Shown piece after piece: positions 1 to 11,515 of a stretch of 64,000 nt of DNA (position 1 is the stretch's first letter; every line of letters begins with the position of its first letter). The notes under the pieces are model-generated. The model had not been told where the DNA came from. It searched no databases and was given only the letters and a program-made list of their open reading frames with translations. The position numbers were made by a program, and so were the translations under genes. Origin of the DNA: Lepisosteus oculatus (lineage: Eukaryota; Chordata; Actinopteri; Semionotiformes; Lepisosteidae); the NCBI RefSeq assembly GCF_040954835.1, contig NC_090697.1:29381001-29445000 (forward strand), read 5' to 3'.

Positions 1-195
1 CCACTGGATGAGGGACCTGTCGACCTCCACTTCACGCTCCGCCAAGTGGTACTTCCCAACGACCTGGAAGCGGCGCCCAGTTCCGTTCCTGGCCCAGTAT
101 ATCAGGTCGTAGCCGTTGACCGAGTCGCCCGACTCGTCGAAATAGAAGCGCCGGTCGTCCAGGGTGAAGTTGACTCTCTTCAGCTCCCTCAGCAG
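1..195 (-). CDS. Family C receptor exon 4 (partial at window edge)
   Basis: Sixty-five codons from LLRELKRVNFTLDD to VDRSLIQW. The acceptor CAG is at 196-198. The segment holds the last strand of the ligand-binding domain (FYFDESGDSVNGYD) just before the cysteine-rich domain. The exon is open to the window edge in phase 0. Confidence 0.8.
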   Translation of the reverse strand, partial: MLRELKRVNFTLDDRRFYFDESGDSVNGYDLIYWARNGTGRRFQVVGKYHLAEREVEVDRSLIQW

Positions 196-3100
196 CTGCG
201 GGACGACAGGACCGTCAGGATGGCAAGAGCAGCCATTTTATTTTAATGTAACACCTTTCAATCCAGAGCAGTCTCAAGGAGTGAATCCCAAATCCCAGAT
301 TTCTTTGCCAGTCCCTGATAAGCTATCCTTGAGCTAAAGATGCTGAACTAACTACTGTAGGTAACAAGCGCTAATGAGGTACGGACGAGGGGGGGTACAG
401 CTTAGGCAAGGGGGTAAGATTCTCGCAACTGAACTGCAACTGAGATACCTGCTCTGTGGGCAACAGGTAGGAAGGCCTCTGAAAGAGCTAGAAGTCTTAT
501 GGGACTGTCCTTTACTGATAGGCTGAAGGAACTGAGTCTCTTTTGTCTTGAGCACAGAAGACAGCGAGGAGACCTGACACAAGTATTAAGGGACTGTCCT
601 ACACTGACAGGCTGAAGGAACTGAGTCTCTTTAGTCCTGAACAGTGAAGAATATTAGGGGATCTGACACAAGAATTCAAAATTTCAAAGCCAACCCAGAA
701 GATTTCTTCAGAATGAACAGAGAAACATGAACCAGACAAGTGGAAACTGTTTGAAACTAGAGGGCACCCATCTACACAAAGGGTGGTGGGAGTGTGGAAC
801 ATGCAGCCATACCATTGAAGCCGTTATTTTGTCTCCCTTCCAGAAACGGCTGGTTGAGGTCCACCAATCAGGACAGGAAGCACTACTGTCACAGAGTGAC
901 AAACGTGGGGGTCCGCCAGTAGCTTGAGGACCACATTGACTTTATTTTTGCATGTACTGGGCAGTGTTTTTGTCAGGGGGAGTGTGTGTTCTCTCTGCTC
1001 CCCTCGTCCACTCCAGATTTCCCAGTTTTCCGGCTGTGAACAGGGAATCTGGGAACAGGGAACAGGGAATTGTACTGAACTTGAACTTGAACTTTATTGC
1101 CATATGTAACCGGTACATGTACTGGTACAATGGAATTCTTACTTACAGAAAGTCTCTCGATTGTTAAAACACTGCAGGTAGGTTCCAAATGACACACTAT
1201 TTTTTTGGACACCTGTCAATTACCACACGGTTCAGAGATGACGTGTGCTGTTGCAGAACAGGTTGAACTGGAGCTGAGAGCGGGAAGAGGCTCCAGAACA
1301 AAGGACTGCATCGTTACTCCTGGCAATCTGCACACTGTCCTTCCTTCATGAGCCCTTGTTATTTCTGTCTACACCCATGACATCACCTATGGACCTATGG
1401 AGCTCTGGCCAGGAAAGGAATAAATAATCTTCAACTGGGAAAGAACAGGAGGAGGATTTGGGGTACACTGACTGCACCACTGGACAGAGGTAGAAGGATC
1501 TGGGGTACACTGACTGCACCACTGGACAGAGGTAGAAGGATCTGGGGTACACTGACTGCACCACTGGACACAGGAGAAGGATCTGGGGTACACTGACTGC
1601 ACCACTGGACACAGGAGAAGGATTTGGGGTACACTGACTGCACCACTGGACACAGGAGAAGGATTTGGGGTACACTGACTGCACCACTGGACAGATGGAG
1701 AAGGATCTGGGGTACACTGACTGCACCACTGGACACAGGAGAAGGATCTGGGGTACACTGACTGTACCACTGGACACAGGAGAAGGATTTGGGGTACACT
1801 GACTGCACCACTGGACACAGGAGAAGGATTTGGGGTACACTGACTGCACCACTGGACAGAGGTAGAAGGATCTGGGGTACACTGACTGCACCACTGGACA
1901 GAGGTAGAAGGATCTGGGGTACACTGACTGCACCACTGGACACAGGAGAAGGATTTGGGGTACACTGACTGCACCACTGGACAGAGGTAGAAGGATCTGG
2001 GGTACACTGACTGCATCACTGGACACAGGAGAAGGATCTGGGGTACACTGACTGCACCACTGGACACAGGAGAGAACTTGGAGATAAGAGAGGACTCTCT
2101 AGACAGCAGTAGGGCAAGGCTCATGCGTAGTTGTGTTGTGGAGAGACAGGGTAGTAGTACCGGGACACTGGTTTTGAGTTACCTGGGTGTGAGTGTGTGT
2201 CACCTGTGGATCTTTTGTGTCATGTTCTGTGTATTGGGCAGACAAAGACAGATATCACAATTGCTACAGTAATAAAAAGGGCAATTATATAGCATTGCAA
2301 TTATATAGCATTGTAATTATATAGCAATGCTATCTTGTCTGGCCTGTGGGTGCATTGGAGATTCAGAGAGACACAAGAGGGTGGGGGGAAAGGGCCCTAG
2401 CACCCTTATAATTGGTAGGTGACAGCCCTTTACACAAAGGGTGGTGGGAGTGTGGAACAAACTGCCCAGCCTTGTTGTTGATGCTGTTACCGTGGCTCCT
2501 TTCAAGACACAGCTCCCTGAGCCCCTCAGATCCGTTACCCAGAAACTACCGAACAGGCCAGACTGATGGGGCGTGCGACCGCGCGGAAGGACGGCCCACC
2601 CACCTCCCAGGGGCGGAAGTCCCTCGGCCCGGGGCAGGCGGTGGCGTTGCAGCGCAGCAGGCTCCTCAGGGCGTGCGCCACGGCCCACACGGCCAGCTGC
2701 GTGCTGTAGGCCGGGCCCGAGCCCACCTCCCCCAGCAGGGCGTCGTCGTCCGGCCCCCGCCGCCGGAGGTACTCCTCGAGGAAGCGGTTCTCCTCCCCGG
2801 GGCGCGGCTGCAGCCGCCGCAGGAACTCCTCGAACCCGGGGATGCGGCCCGTGACGAAGGAGAAGCCGAAGATGTCGCCCAGCTGGTTGATGCCCGCCAG
2901 CTGGGTCAGGGGCTGGTAGACGGCCCAGGAGTCGCTGGCGATCCAGGTCCGGTTGACGCCGAAGGGGACGAGCTCCCGGAAGAGCTGCTCCACCAGCTCC
3001 GGCTTCAGGATCAGCAGGACCACCTGGGCCTCCGAGTGGCGGATGCGGCCGGCCACCTCCCTCACCCGCCGCCGGCCGTCCTCGTGGCCCAGGTAGTGGG

Positions 3101-5800
3101 GCAGCACCTCGTGGAAGGCCACGCAGACCCGCTGCTCCGCCGCGTTGGCCAGGAAGCTCTGCAGCGCCGCCCGGCCGTACTCGTCGTCGCCGGAGACCAC
3201 GCCCACCCAGTCCCAGCCGTGGTGCGCCACCAGGCGGGCCAGGGCGCGCGTCTGGTGCACGTCGCTGGGGATGGTGCGCAGGAAGGCGGGGAAGCTCAGC
3301 TTGTCGCTCAGGATCTCCGCCGAGGACGTGGAGCTGACCTGCCGGGAGAGAGAGAGAGAGAGCGCGTCAGCCCTGGCAAAGCCACGGCACGACCCTGCCC
3401 CTGCCCCCCTGCCCTCCTGGCCCCCTGCCCTGCTGTGCCATTAAACCAAGCGGGGTCTGTCTTGACAGAAGCCAGGGCCCCGGTTTCAGCAGTGTGCCTG
3501 GGCCTGTTGCACGCCCCCACCACTCTTAATGTAAGGAAGGGTCTGTGTCGTCATTTCCCTCTTGTGTACTCCCTCCTGGGGGTCTTGTATGACTGTAGTT
3601 CCTCTGGACTGTGACTGCCTTTCAGGACTTTAATTAGTTCTGAGAAATCTGCCACAGGCTCCTGTCCGAGACTGCTCCTTCGGCCCGTCTGTGTGAGACT
3701 CTCCTTCACGCACGAGATTCAACCCTTTTTATGAACTGGTGTGAGGCTGTGACTCCAGGTTGGCACCCGAGACACAGTACACAGTCCGGCCAGGGGGGTT
3801 CTCGAAGAAACCGGGGGGCTGGGCTCCGTGTTAGGAGAGCTCATGAGGTGTCCCCGGGTTCGAGAGGCTAGGCTCCATGGCCCTGAGCAGGAGGAACGCT
3901 GCTCCTCTCCCCTCCTTGCGTCAGACGGAAGAGGCCTGCACTGTGCTCCTGACTGAGGGGGGATCGGGTTACTCCTGCCGGAAGCAGTTCGGTGTCTCCG
4001 TCTGCTTTCTGCCCGGGACCGCAGGCCCGGTCCGGACTCGGCTCAGCCGGGTGGGCAGGAGAATGGAGTGGGAAGTCCCTGCCCGGGCCTGACTCACCTG
4101 CGGCACCAGGTAGAGGCCGAGCAGCCGGGCCACGGCGATGGACTCCTCGGAGAAGCGCGAGCCGATGATGGCCTTGACGCGCGGCCGGAACTGGGAGTAG
4201 TCGCAGCTGCGCGGCCCTGTGCCGTTGACCGACAGCAGGAGCTGGGTGGCCTGGATGGCCTTGGCGCCGTGCCCGCAGGTGTCGCAGGCGATGTACCCCA
4301 GCCGCACGCCCGGGAGGAAGCCGGCGGCGTTGACCGCCTCGATGCTGTGGATCACCACCAGCGACCGCACGAACGTCGTGGAGTCGAACCTGGAGCGAGA
4401 GGGGCGGCGCTAAGGAGGGTGGGGGGGACGCTGGCGCCCAGACAGACGCACAGGACAGACGCCCGTCACCCCGACTGCATCGAGCAGACGGACTGAAATA
4501 CCCTCTTGCCCCAGGTCAGTCTACCCCGCTTGGCAGTCAGGAGTTAATTAAACCCACGCTCCCACAACTCTTTGTGTAAAGAAGTGTCTCCTGTCCTGAT
4601 TACAGGATGTCATGTAGCTGATTCAGGGAATCGGCTTCAACAACATGGCTGGGCAGCTTGTTCCATCCTCCCACAACTCTTTGTGTAAAGAAGTGCCTCC
4701 TGTTGTTGATTTTATATTCAATTAAAAATCCATCTGTGTCCTGTGCTTTCTGTTTCACTGTTCCTTCTGAAGAAGTGCAGAAATGTACCTGGTTTGTCTT
4801 CTCTGGGCTGATTCCAGAGCAACAGAAATCTTTTCTATATTGTGGTGGCCAAAAAGAAATGACCGTAACCATGCATGTATTAGTTTTAATATGACATCCA
4901 TTGATTTATATATTTATATTATATTTATATTAATTCTGCTGAATTTTCTAGCATTTTGTTTACCTTTATAATTGCTTCCCCTCATTGTCTAGAAAATGTA
5001 AACAATGTGTCAGCATAAACACTGCAGTCGTGTTCATGTGAAACCTCTTCTAGCTCAGTTTCCCATTTCACAGCTACACGTTATCGTTGTGCTACCTGCT
5101 TAAAACACTCTGCACCACACTGATCTGCATCTTATCTGCATTGAATATCACCTACCAGTGCTGCATTTGGTCTGATTGGAAAGAGCACGGTCGATGTCCA
5201 CTACAGCTTTTTCCCACAGCCAGCATATAATGGCTCAGGCCTCACCACCACTGCTCCATCCTGCTCCATTAGGAAACACAAGAGCATTTAAAACCAAGAG
5301 ACACTTCTTTACACAAAGGGTTGCTGGAGTATGGAACAGGCTGCCCAAGCCTGTCATTGAAGACAATAGTCTGGTGTCTTTCCAGAAACAGGTGGACGAG
5401 ACCCTCTAATCGGGAGAAAGCACAACTTTACACCAAGAGTCGTGGGAGTGTGGAACAAGCTATGCCAATACCCTGGTCTCTTTCGGGAAATGACTGGAAA
5501 TTAACTGCAAACAACCAGACAAGCTGAATGGCCTCCTCTCATTTGTAAGCGCTCATTTCTTTTAGATCCGTTCAGTACGGAGCAGTTCCTGCCTACTCAC
5601 TCAGTGCAGTTGAAGCTAGTTGGCTCTGTGCGGCTCTGCAGGTTGTCCACCTTGGCGTGGAAGGGAAGGAGCATGCCCAGCAGTATGTCCCCATCAGCGT
5701 GAGCCCCACAGCTCTCCAGAGAGTAGTCACAGCCCAGCCCCGGGCTGGCCAGCAGGGACACCAGCAGCACTGCCCAGCACAGGCCAGAGGGCATGGCCAT
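1..5800 (-). CDS. Family C GPCR, GPRC6A/T1R-like (5' four exons; runs off the left edge)
   Basis: Ligand-binding ectodomain of a class C seven-transmembrane receptor, presumably sensing amino acids at the plasma membrane. Coding exons join as 5601-5800, 4098-4389, 2604-3338 and 1-195, with GT/AG sites and consistent phases, giving 474 residues before the window ends. Residues 1-23 form a signal peptide, followed by CDYSLESCG, a GDILLGMLLPFH strand, LPGVRLGY, AIIGSRFSEESIAVA, SSAEILSDK, FLRTIPSD, GWDWVGVV, WIASDSWAV and FDESGDSVNGYDLIYW. All are hallmark positions of the Venus-flytrap fold. The SAEILSDK and CDYS stretches and the PWE/LLREL junction look most like GPRC6A. The T1R, V2R and CaSR branches share this exon layout, so the subfamily is not settled. 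The cysteine-rich and transmembrane exons should lie left of position 1. The loop before AVWAVAHAL is about 35 residues shorter than in human GPRC6A as I remember it and lacks its cysteines. Confidence 0.85.
500..900 (+). repeat. CR1-like LINE 3' fragments (several pieces)
   Basis: Two adjacent pieces (about 500-575 and 594-690) read as DRLKELSLF followed by HRRQRGDL, the end of a CR1/L2-group reverse transcriptase. A third piece (760-870) holds the terminal box CACAAAGGGTGGTGGGAGTG. All are broken by frameshifts. The same boxes recur at 2430, 4560, 5290, 6361, 61600, 62640 and 62740. Confidence 0.6.
1068..1170 (-). repeat. LINE/SINE 3' tail with AACTTG repeats
   Basis: On the minus strand the sequence reads GGCAATAAAGTTCAAGTTC, a retroposon 3' terminus with a short repeated tail. 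No coding part is attached. The rest of 900-1440 shows nothing recognisable. Confidence 0.4.
1444..2072. repeat. 41/42-bp minisatellite in receptor intron 3
   Basis: About 15 copies of a unit containing GGGGTACACTGACTGCACCA, alternating between a 42-bp form (ACAGAGGTAGA) and a 41-bp form (ACACAGGAGA). It lies between receptor exons 4 and 3. Stop-free readings across it on the minus strand are a by-product of the repeat. Confidence 0.95.
2280..2530 (+). repeat. AT-rich short repeat and CR1-like LINE tail
   Basis: 2283-2330 repeats AATTATATAGCA three times. At 2430-2530 the CACAAAGGGTGGTGGGAGTG box and following LINE C-terminal sequence appear on the plus strand, ending about 70 bp from receptor exon 3. 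Confidence 0.5.
2604..3338 (-). CDS. Family C receptor exon 3
   Basis: The exon has 245 codons, phase 0 at both ends, with acceptor CAG at 3339-3341 and donor GTGGGT at 2598-2603. It covers most of both lobes of the flytrap: SSAEILSDK, GWDWVGVV, DDEYGRAAL, WIASDSWAV, GDIFGFSF, AVWAVAHAL and CNATACPG. Third positions are strongly GC-biased. The stretch between FLEEYLRRR and STQLAVWA is short and lacks cysteines. Confidence 0.9.
4098..4389 (-). CDS. Family C receptor exon 2
   Basis: The exon is 292 bp with acceptor CAG at 4390-4392 and donor GTGAGT at 4092-4097. It completes the Glu codon split with exon 1 and encodes FDSTTFVRSLVV, IHSIEAVNAAG, LPGVRLGYIACDTCG and AIIGSRFSEESIAVARLLG, ending in VPQ. 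This is the standard second exon of the ectodomain. Confidence 0.9.
4555..4870 (-). repeat. CR1-like LINE 3' fragment in receptor intron 1
   Basis: The minus strand reads RRHFFTQRVVGGWNKLP followed by VVEADSL, the C-terminal box of CR1-group LINE ORF2. A second copy of the box starts at about 4560. The intron remainder (4880-5280) shows nothing I recognise. Confidence 0.65.
5285..5530 (+). repeat. Two CR1-like LINE 3' fragments in receptor intron 1
   Basis: Plus strand, 5290-5410, reads KRHFFTQRVAGVWNRLP then SLVSFQKQVDETL and a stop. A second, more degraded copy of the same box starts at about 5420. Confidence 0.65.
5601..5800 (-). CDS. Family C receptor exon 1 (start codon and signal peptide)
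   Basis: Starts at ATG 5798-5800 and encodes MAMPSGLCWAVLLVSLLAS, a classic signal peptide, then the mature N-terminus through SFNCTE. The donor GTGAGT is at 5595-5600. A second in-frame Met is at residue 3. The first is chosen because it follows directly on the leader below the TATA box. Confidence 0.88.
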
Positions 5801-5847
5801 CGCTCACAGCACAGGGACAGAGTGAGACGCGCAGCGGGCGCCTCGCT

Positions 5848-5856
5848 CCTTTATAG
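5848..5856 (-). promoter_or_regulatory. TATA box of the family C receptor
   Basis: The minus strand reads CTATAAAGG, about 50 bp upstream of the start codon, placing transcription start near 5822-5826 and implying a 5' UTR of about 25 nt. Confidence 0.55.
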
Positions 5857-5859
5857 CAG

Positions 5860-7250
5860 CGCTGTGCCAGCCCGGAGGGGCGTGTCGTCTCAGCAGGAGT
5901 GCACCACCGGCACGCGAGGACCCGCTCTTCCTCATTCCTCGGAAAGGTGGCGCTGTTGTGGGTCTCGGGAAGAGATAGCAGCTTCTCAGATTCCTCTGGC
6001 TCTGGGCGGGAGAAGATCCCGGCATAGTGTTTCTGTGTGGGAAGAGAAACTGGCCGAGCAGGAAGTGCAGAGCGCCCTGTCAAGCCCGTCAGCCTGTGAA
6101 TGGAGGTAATTGAGCCGAGCTGCGTGAGGGGAAGGTGTCTCTCTGGGGCTGTGGGAAAGCTGTCTGCACGCTGGGCCTCAGGGCCTGACAGACGGGTGAA
6201 ACTCCAGAACCTCACAGGAGATCTCAGGCCTTTTCTCCTTGGTGCCCTGAAGCTGGGCAGGGTGGGGCTCCTGACGTGACAGCACTGAGGCCCCCAGTCC
6301 CCACAGGAGCCCAGAGCAAGGGGCATGTCTGTGACAAAAAGAAGGAACAGCCAGCGGCATTACGGACTGAAGGAACTGAGTCTCTTTAGTCTTGAACAGA
6401 GAAGACTGTGAGGAGGCTGATACAAGTATTGAAAATAGTACAGGGATTCCCTGTATCTCTAACTCTCATAATGGTTCTGGAACCCCCACATCTGCTGGTC
6501 TCCATCACAGTTGAGCTCTTTACTTACTTAAGTACATGAATCCTTCACTGAACCAACAGGTCACCTTTTTTTTGTACTCAAAATGTGGAGATTTCAAGAG
6601 ATACAATAGATAAAGGAACTTCCCGCGTGTAAACAATGAAATCACGTGACATTTTCAAGAAAAGAATTCAGACTAAACCTGTCGTCAGGTCTATTGAGGG
6701 TTTCGTTCTTCAACTGGAACTGGGTCAGGAACAAGCACCAGCAGGTGTGAGGTCCCCAGCACCAGAACTGGGAATCCCTGTACTAGTTTCTTGCTCCCAG
6801 TAGAGCTTAGAGTCCATTTAAGACTACCGTCGCTAAGGATCTGAATGGCTCCACTCCGTTTATGTAATCAGTCTTTCCTCGTCAGGTTTGAGGATGTTTT
6901 CTGACATGGAAGTTGTTACATAAGATAAAGACTATATTTAGCCACAATTAGCTAGTTCACAATTAGTTTCACAATAAGCAATTGTGAAACAACTGAGCTG
7001 AACTTGGACTGAAATGACAGAGCTGTGCTGATGTTTGGAGTGCCTGCTTCTAGTGATAAGGTTCCCCCATGGCTACTCTGGCTGCAGTTTTAGAACCCGC
7101 TCCTCCAGTCCAGTCCCACGCCCTCTCACTCCCACCAGCCCCCGTGGCCCCTGCAGCTGCTCTCCACACACCGTGTCCTCACTCACGTCTCTCCAGGGGG
7201 AAGAGCCCCTCTCGCTCACCCCAGCCCACGTGCTCTCCGGCAGATGTTTG
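5860..7250. other. Upstream region of the receptor; one LINE scrap
   Basis: No gene is recognised. 6361-6445 is another CR1-like scrap on the plus strand, containing GGCTGAAGGAACTGAG-like sequence. The rest shows no ORF or repeat I can name. Confidence 0.4.
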
Positions 7251-7257
7251 GACACAC

Positions 7258-8692
7258 AGATCATTCTCACGCAGGTTGTTCTCATGCAGGCTGTACTCAA
7301 GCAGAGTCTCATGAAGATTGCACCAGTGCAGGTTGTTCTCATACAGATTGCACCCATGCAGGTTGTTCTCATACAGATTGCGCCCGTGCAGGTTGTTCTA
7401 CAGATTGCACCCGTGCAGGTTGTTCTCATACAGATTGCACCCGTGCAGGTTGTTCTCATACAGATTGCACCCGTGCAGGTTGTTCTCCTACAGATTGCAC
7501 CAGTGCAGGTTGTTCTCATACAGATTGCACCCGTGCAGGTTGTTCTCCTACAAATTGCACCCGTGCAGGTTGTTCTCATACAGATTGCACCCGTGCAGGT
7601 TGCTCTCATACAGATTGCACCAGTGCAGGTTGTTCTCATACAGATTGCACCAGTGCAGGTTGTTCTCATACAGATTGCACCCGTGCAGGTTGTTCTCATA
7701 CAGATTGCACCAGTGCAGGTTGTTCTCATACAGATTGCACCCGTGCAGGTTGTTCTCCTACAGATTGCACCAGTGCAGGTTGTTCTCATACAGATTGCAC
7801 CCGTGCAGGTTGTTCTCATACAGATTGCACCCGTGCAGGTTGTTCTCCTACAGATTGCACCAGTGCAGGTTGTTCTCCTACAGGATGCAACCGTGCAGGT
7901 TGTTCTCATACAGATTGCACCAGTGCAGGTTGTTCTCATACACATTGCACCCGTGCAGGTTGTTCTCATACAGATTGCCCCCGTGCAGGTTGTTCTCATA
8001 CAGATTGCACCCGTGCAGGTTGTTCTCATACAGATCGCACCAGTGCAGGTTGTTCTCATACACATTGCACCCGTGCAGGTTGTTCTCCTACAGATTGCAC
8101 CAGTGCAGGTTGTTCTCATACAGATTGCACCCGTGCAGGTTGTTCTCCTACAGATTGCACCAGTGCAGGTTGTTCTCATACAGATTGCACCCGTGCAGGT
8201 TGTTCTCCTACACATTGCACCCGTGCAGGTTGTTCTCATACAGATTGCCCCCGTGCAGGTTGTTCTCATACAGATTGCACCCGTGCAGGTTGTTCTCATA
8301 CAGATTGCACCAGTGCAGGTTGTTCTCATACACATTGCACCCGTGCAGGTTGTTCTCCTACAGATTGCAACCGTGCAGGTTGTTCTCATACAGATTGCAC
8401 CAGTGCAGGTTGTTCTCCTACAGATTGCAACCGTGCAGGTTGTTCTCATACAGATTGCACCAGTGCAGGTTGTTCTCATACACATTGCACCCGTGCAGGT
8501 TGTTCTCCTACAGATTGCACCCGTGCAGGTTGTTCTCATACAGATTGCACCCGTGCAGGTTGTTCTCCTACAGATTGCACCCGTGCAGGTTGTTCTACAG
8601 ATTGCACCCGTGCAGGTTGTTCTCATACAGATTGCACCCGTGCAGGTTGTTCTCATACAGATTGCACCCGTGCAGGTTGTTCTCCTACACTC
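7258..8692. repeat. 30-bp minisatellite, about 47 copies
   Basis: The unit contains GCAGGTTGTTCTCATACAGA then TTGCACCCGT, with a few 27-bp units (near 7400 and 8600). Because 30 is a multiple of three, all three plus frames and one minus frame stay open for about 500 codons. These readings are not treated as genes. It lies between the divergent receptor and pcare genes. Confidence 0.97.
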
Positions 8693-8699
8693 CTTCCAC

Positions 8700-10120
8700 C
8701 TTTTCCTATAGAGACAGCCTGACAGCCATTTTGCCTCTACACCCTCACAACCCCACACACAGTCCCACTCCCCTACAGCACCGTAAACTACAGGCACCAT
8801 GAAGGTGATACACATGCACAACTCACCGGTGTGTATGCTAATATTCGTCTGTTTCCTCCTGGTCCTTGATGAGTTGGTGGATGGAGGCGTTCCTTGGCGT
8901 GGTCAGGACTCATCTGTGTTGCGTTCGATTTATTTTTGCAGGGGCTGTTTGTTCTCAGACCTTTCAGAGCTCAGTTTTTAATGATGTGGACGTGTGTTCG
9001 GAGTCCCCCCCGACCTGAGACAGCTGGCGTGACATCACCTCCTGCGGACTGCCACGCTGTAAGGATTCCGCCCTGGAGCACCAACAGCACCCGGCAACGG
9101 ACAGCAGGGCCGGACCCAGGGGAGAATATCGTCTCAGGGCTCATCTTCCAAGCCTTTGAAGTGAAGCCAAAAGCGTGGCAGTGACACGGTAATTTACACT
9201 GACTCTCGCCAAGAGAACAAAACCGGACGGTCATGTTCCTCCGGAGCCGCCCAGATCGTGCGGATGCCGCTGACGGAGATGGAAATTCCCAGGAAGTGTG
9301 GAAATAGAACTGAAGGGGCAGGAGAGGGGCAGGAGAGGGGCAGGAGGGAACCGCAGGAGTGCCAGCTCCTGTGTCCCCTGGCCCACCGCTGCTGCAGACT
9401 TGGCTCCAGACCTGCCATTTTAAAACGAGCGGTCTTGATCCAGCACTTCTAGGCGGGAGTGTAGCTGATAGCAGAGACACAGCGACGAGTGGCAGCCCTG
9501 CAGAAGGCTGGCGTCTCAACCACGGGCCCAGCAGAGCTGTGGGAACACTGTCAGGGGGAGTGGGGCTGCTCATTTTAATTAGGCAGGGCCCAGTGCTTTT
9601 CTTATCCACGTCTGCCATTGTTAACTTCGAGCTTTGGAGGAGGCTGGGGATTGAAGGCCCTGGTCTTGTTTGTCATCACACCGGTAGCGCATGCAGGGTT
9701 CCAGGTACTGGAGTTATCTGTCTGGGGGGTGGGAGGTACAGTAGTGTCAGTGAGTGACCAGACACTTGCCTTCCGACCATGCTGAGCCTCATCATCCTTC
9801 GGCTCTGTCAGATGAAGTCCATCAGTAATTAAGGGAGTTAAATGCAAACATCTTCACGCAACCTGGGAGCTGTTTCTGGCTCACTGGGACGGGGGGTCAC
9901 AGCGATGTGCCAGGAAGAGTGGAAGAAGTTCTCGCTATATTTGGAAAGCTAGTGTCTCCGATTCCATTCTGTAAGATCCCTATGCTATCCCTATGCTCCG
10001 CTACTCTCCGCACTCCTGGATGAAGGGGATCGCGTGCAGGAACCGGACCAGCTGCCCCTCGCAGACGCGCGGACAGGAGGGGGGCAGCGAGAGGGGGTGG
10101 GGACTGCGCGAGGAGGCGTG
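8700..10120. other. Intergenic, nothing recognised
   Basis: Single-copy-looking sequence with no conserved coding signal on either strand. Short GGGGCAGGAGA repeats occur near 9318-9350. Readings of 60-215 codons here have no domain I know. Confidence 0.4.
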
Positions 10121-10723
10121 GCACACGGGAGGAGAGAAGGACAAAGGGAAAGACAGGAAGGAACAGACAGACAGTGGGACAGTCCTGACTCCCGCGTGGT
10201 GCCTATTTAGGACCCTCTGCAGACAGTAAAATCCAGAAGAGACTGGAGAAGGACAATAGGGAAAACACGGAGAGGAATTGTTTGGGGGGGTGCCGAGGGT
10301 GATTCGGGTGCGAGGGGGAGCACAGGCAAACATGTCCAGTGGGAGTCCAAAAGGGAGCAACGGGGCGCAGTCCAAAGTCCAGGGAGCCAGGAGATCAATC
10401 CAAGACAAACAGTTAAAAACAGGAACTGGGTCGGGGCGGGAACAGGAACAGGGAAGTTTAAAACACGATGACGAGGCCAGGAGCTCCCAGCCCTGGACCC
10501 AGACGGTCAGGAAGCCAGGGAATAAGACCTGCCCTCGGGCTACCCACGAGCCTGGGGAGTAGGCAAGCCTTGTGGCGTCCATCTTCCAGCCTGAGCCCAG
10601 CGCTTAGGAGCCACATAACTATCATAGTGACGGGTTCAACAGGAGACAGGTGCAGATAATAATGAAACTTTTAATAATAAAAGGCTGGCGCGCCCTCTAG
10701 AGGAGGGATGACGACTGTGACAG
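10120..10723 (+). mobile_element. Possible LTR-retrotransposon LTR remnant
   Basis: Compositionally this purine-rich block resembles fish Ty3/gypsy LTRs. It contains AATAAA near 10674 and ends in GACTGTGACA at 10723, directly before a LINE fragment. I could not identify the opposite terminus, so the element type is tentative. Confidence 0.3.
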
Positions 10724-10744
10724 GGAGTTGGGGAATGAGATACA

Positions 10745-11345
10745 GAGAGTGAGGAGGGCCACAAGGCCCTGCTGAGCCCAGAGAAGAGTCCCCTCAGCCA
10801 GCTGGTCCTGAGGCTCACTGACACCAGCCAGCCTCAGGACAGCACTGCTAGAGCAACACGAATCAAAATCAACCACATCACAACACCACCTCACCCACTG
10901 GGACACACACACAACACAGCACAAACTGGAATGATGAAGGACCCTAACACACAATACAACACAAACTGGTGCTACAGAACCCTAAATAGACAATACACAC
11001 TAGCGGAGTCTTACCACACAGACAGACCTGACACAGACAGACCTGGCTCTCTAGAGAGGACAGGCTCAGTGACCACAGCCTGGCCATAGAAACTGGACAT
11101 AAACAGACCTGACTGCCCAGAGAGGACAGGCTGTGCTCCCACTGCCAGCAGGGAGAAACAGAGATAGAGGTGCACTTTCTGCTGCACTGTGAGAAGCACT
11201 CTGGGATTAGACATCCTTCTCTAAAATAAGAATTTTGATCCCAAAATTCCCATACCTGTCAGAATCAACAGCTCTTGGTCCTACTGGGGGAAGAAAATCA
11301 GTAAAGCTACAGCTCTGTGTGTGATCTCCTGTCACAGCCAGAGGA
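10745..11345 (+). repeat. LINE 3' fragment, AATTGA-tailed family
   Basis: Shares with the copy at 16540-17650 the boxes GGTCCTGAGGCTCACTGACA and the zinc-knuckle-like cysteine/histidine region (about 11145-11190). The internal segment around GAGGACAGGCTCAGTGACCA is duplicated. It is truncated at the 5' end. Confidence 0.7.
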
Positions 11346-11515
11346 AGAGTGAACCTGTCTCTCAGTAATAATAGTAACAGTACTCTGTGTGTCCAGTGCT
11401 CTGTGGTCAGGCAGTCCCACCCCTTGCCCCCCTCTTCCCTCTATCAAGGTCACCAGAGGACAGAAGCAGATTCCAATAATCCCCAGGCAGGGCCTGTCAG
11501 ATCTGTCACTCTGGA

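Noticed and set aside
1346-2124. Three overlapping minus-strand readings of 170-245 codons rich in QSVYPRS/GAVSVPQ
   Set aside because: Translations of the 41/42-bp minisatellite in receptor intron 3. The frame moves with unit length.
7258-8692. CRISPR-like regular 30-bp repeats
   Set aside because: Units follow each other directly without unique spacers, and the window is vertebrate.
7035-8802. Open readings of 490-580 codons on both strands across 7.0-8.8 kb
   Set aside because: They are translations of a 30-bp tandem repeat. The length is a multiple of three, so no stop arises. There is no domain, no splice context and several frames are open at once.
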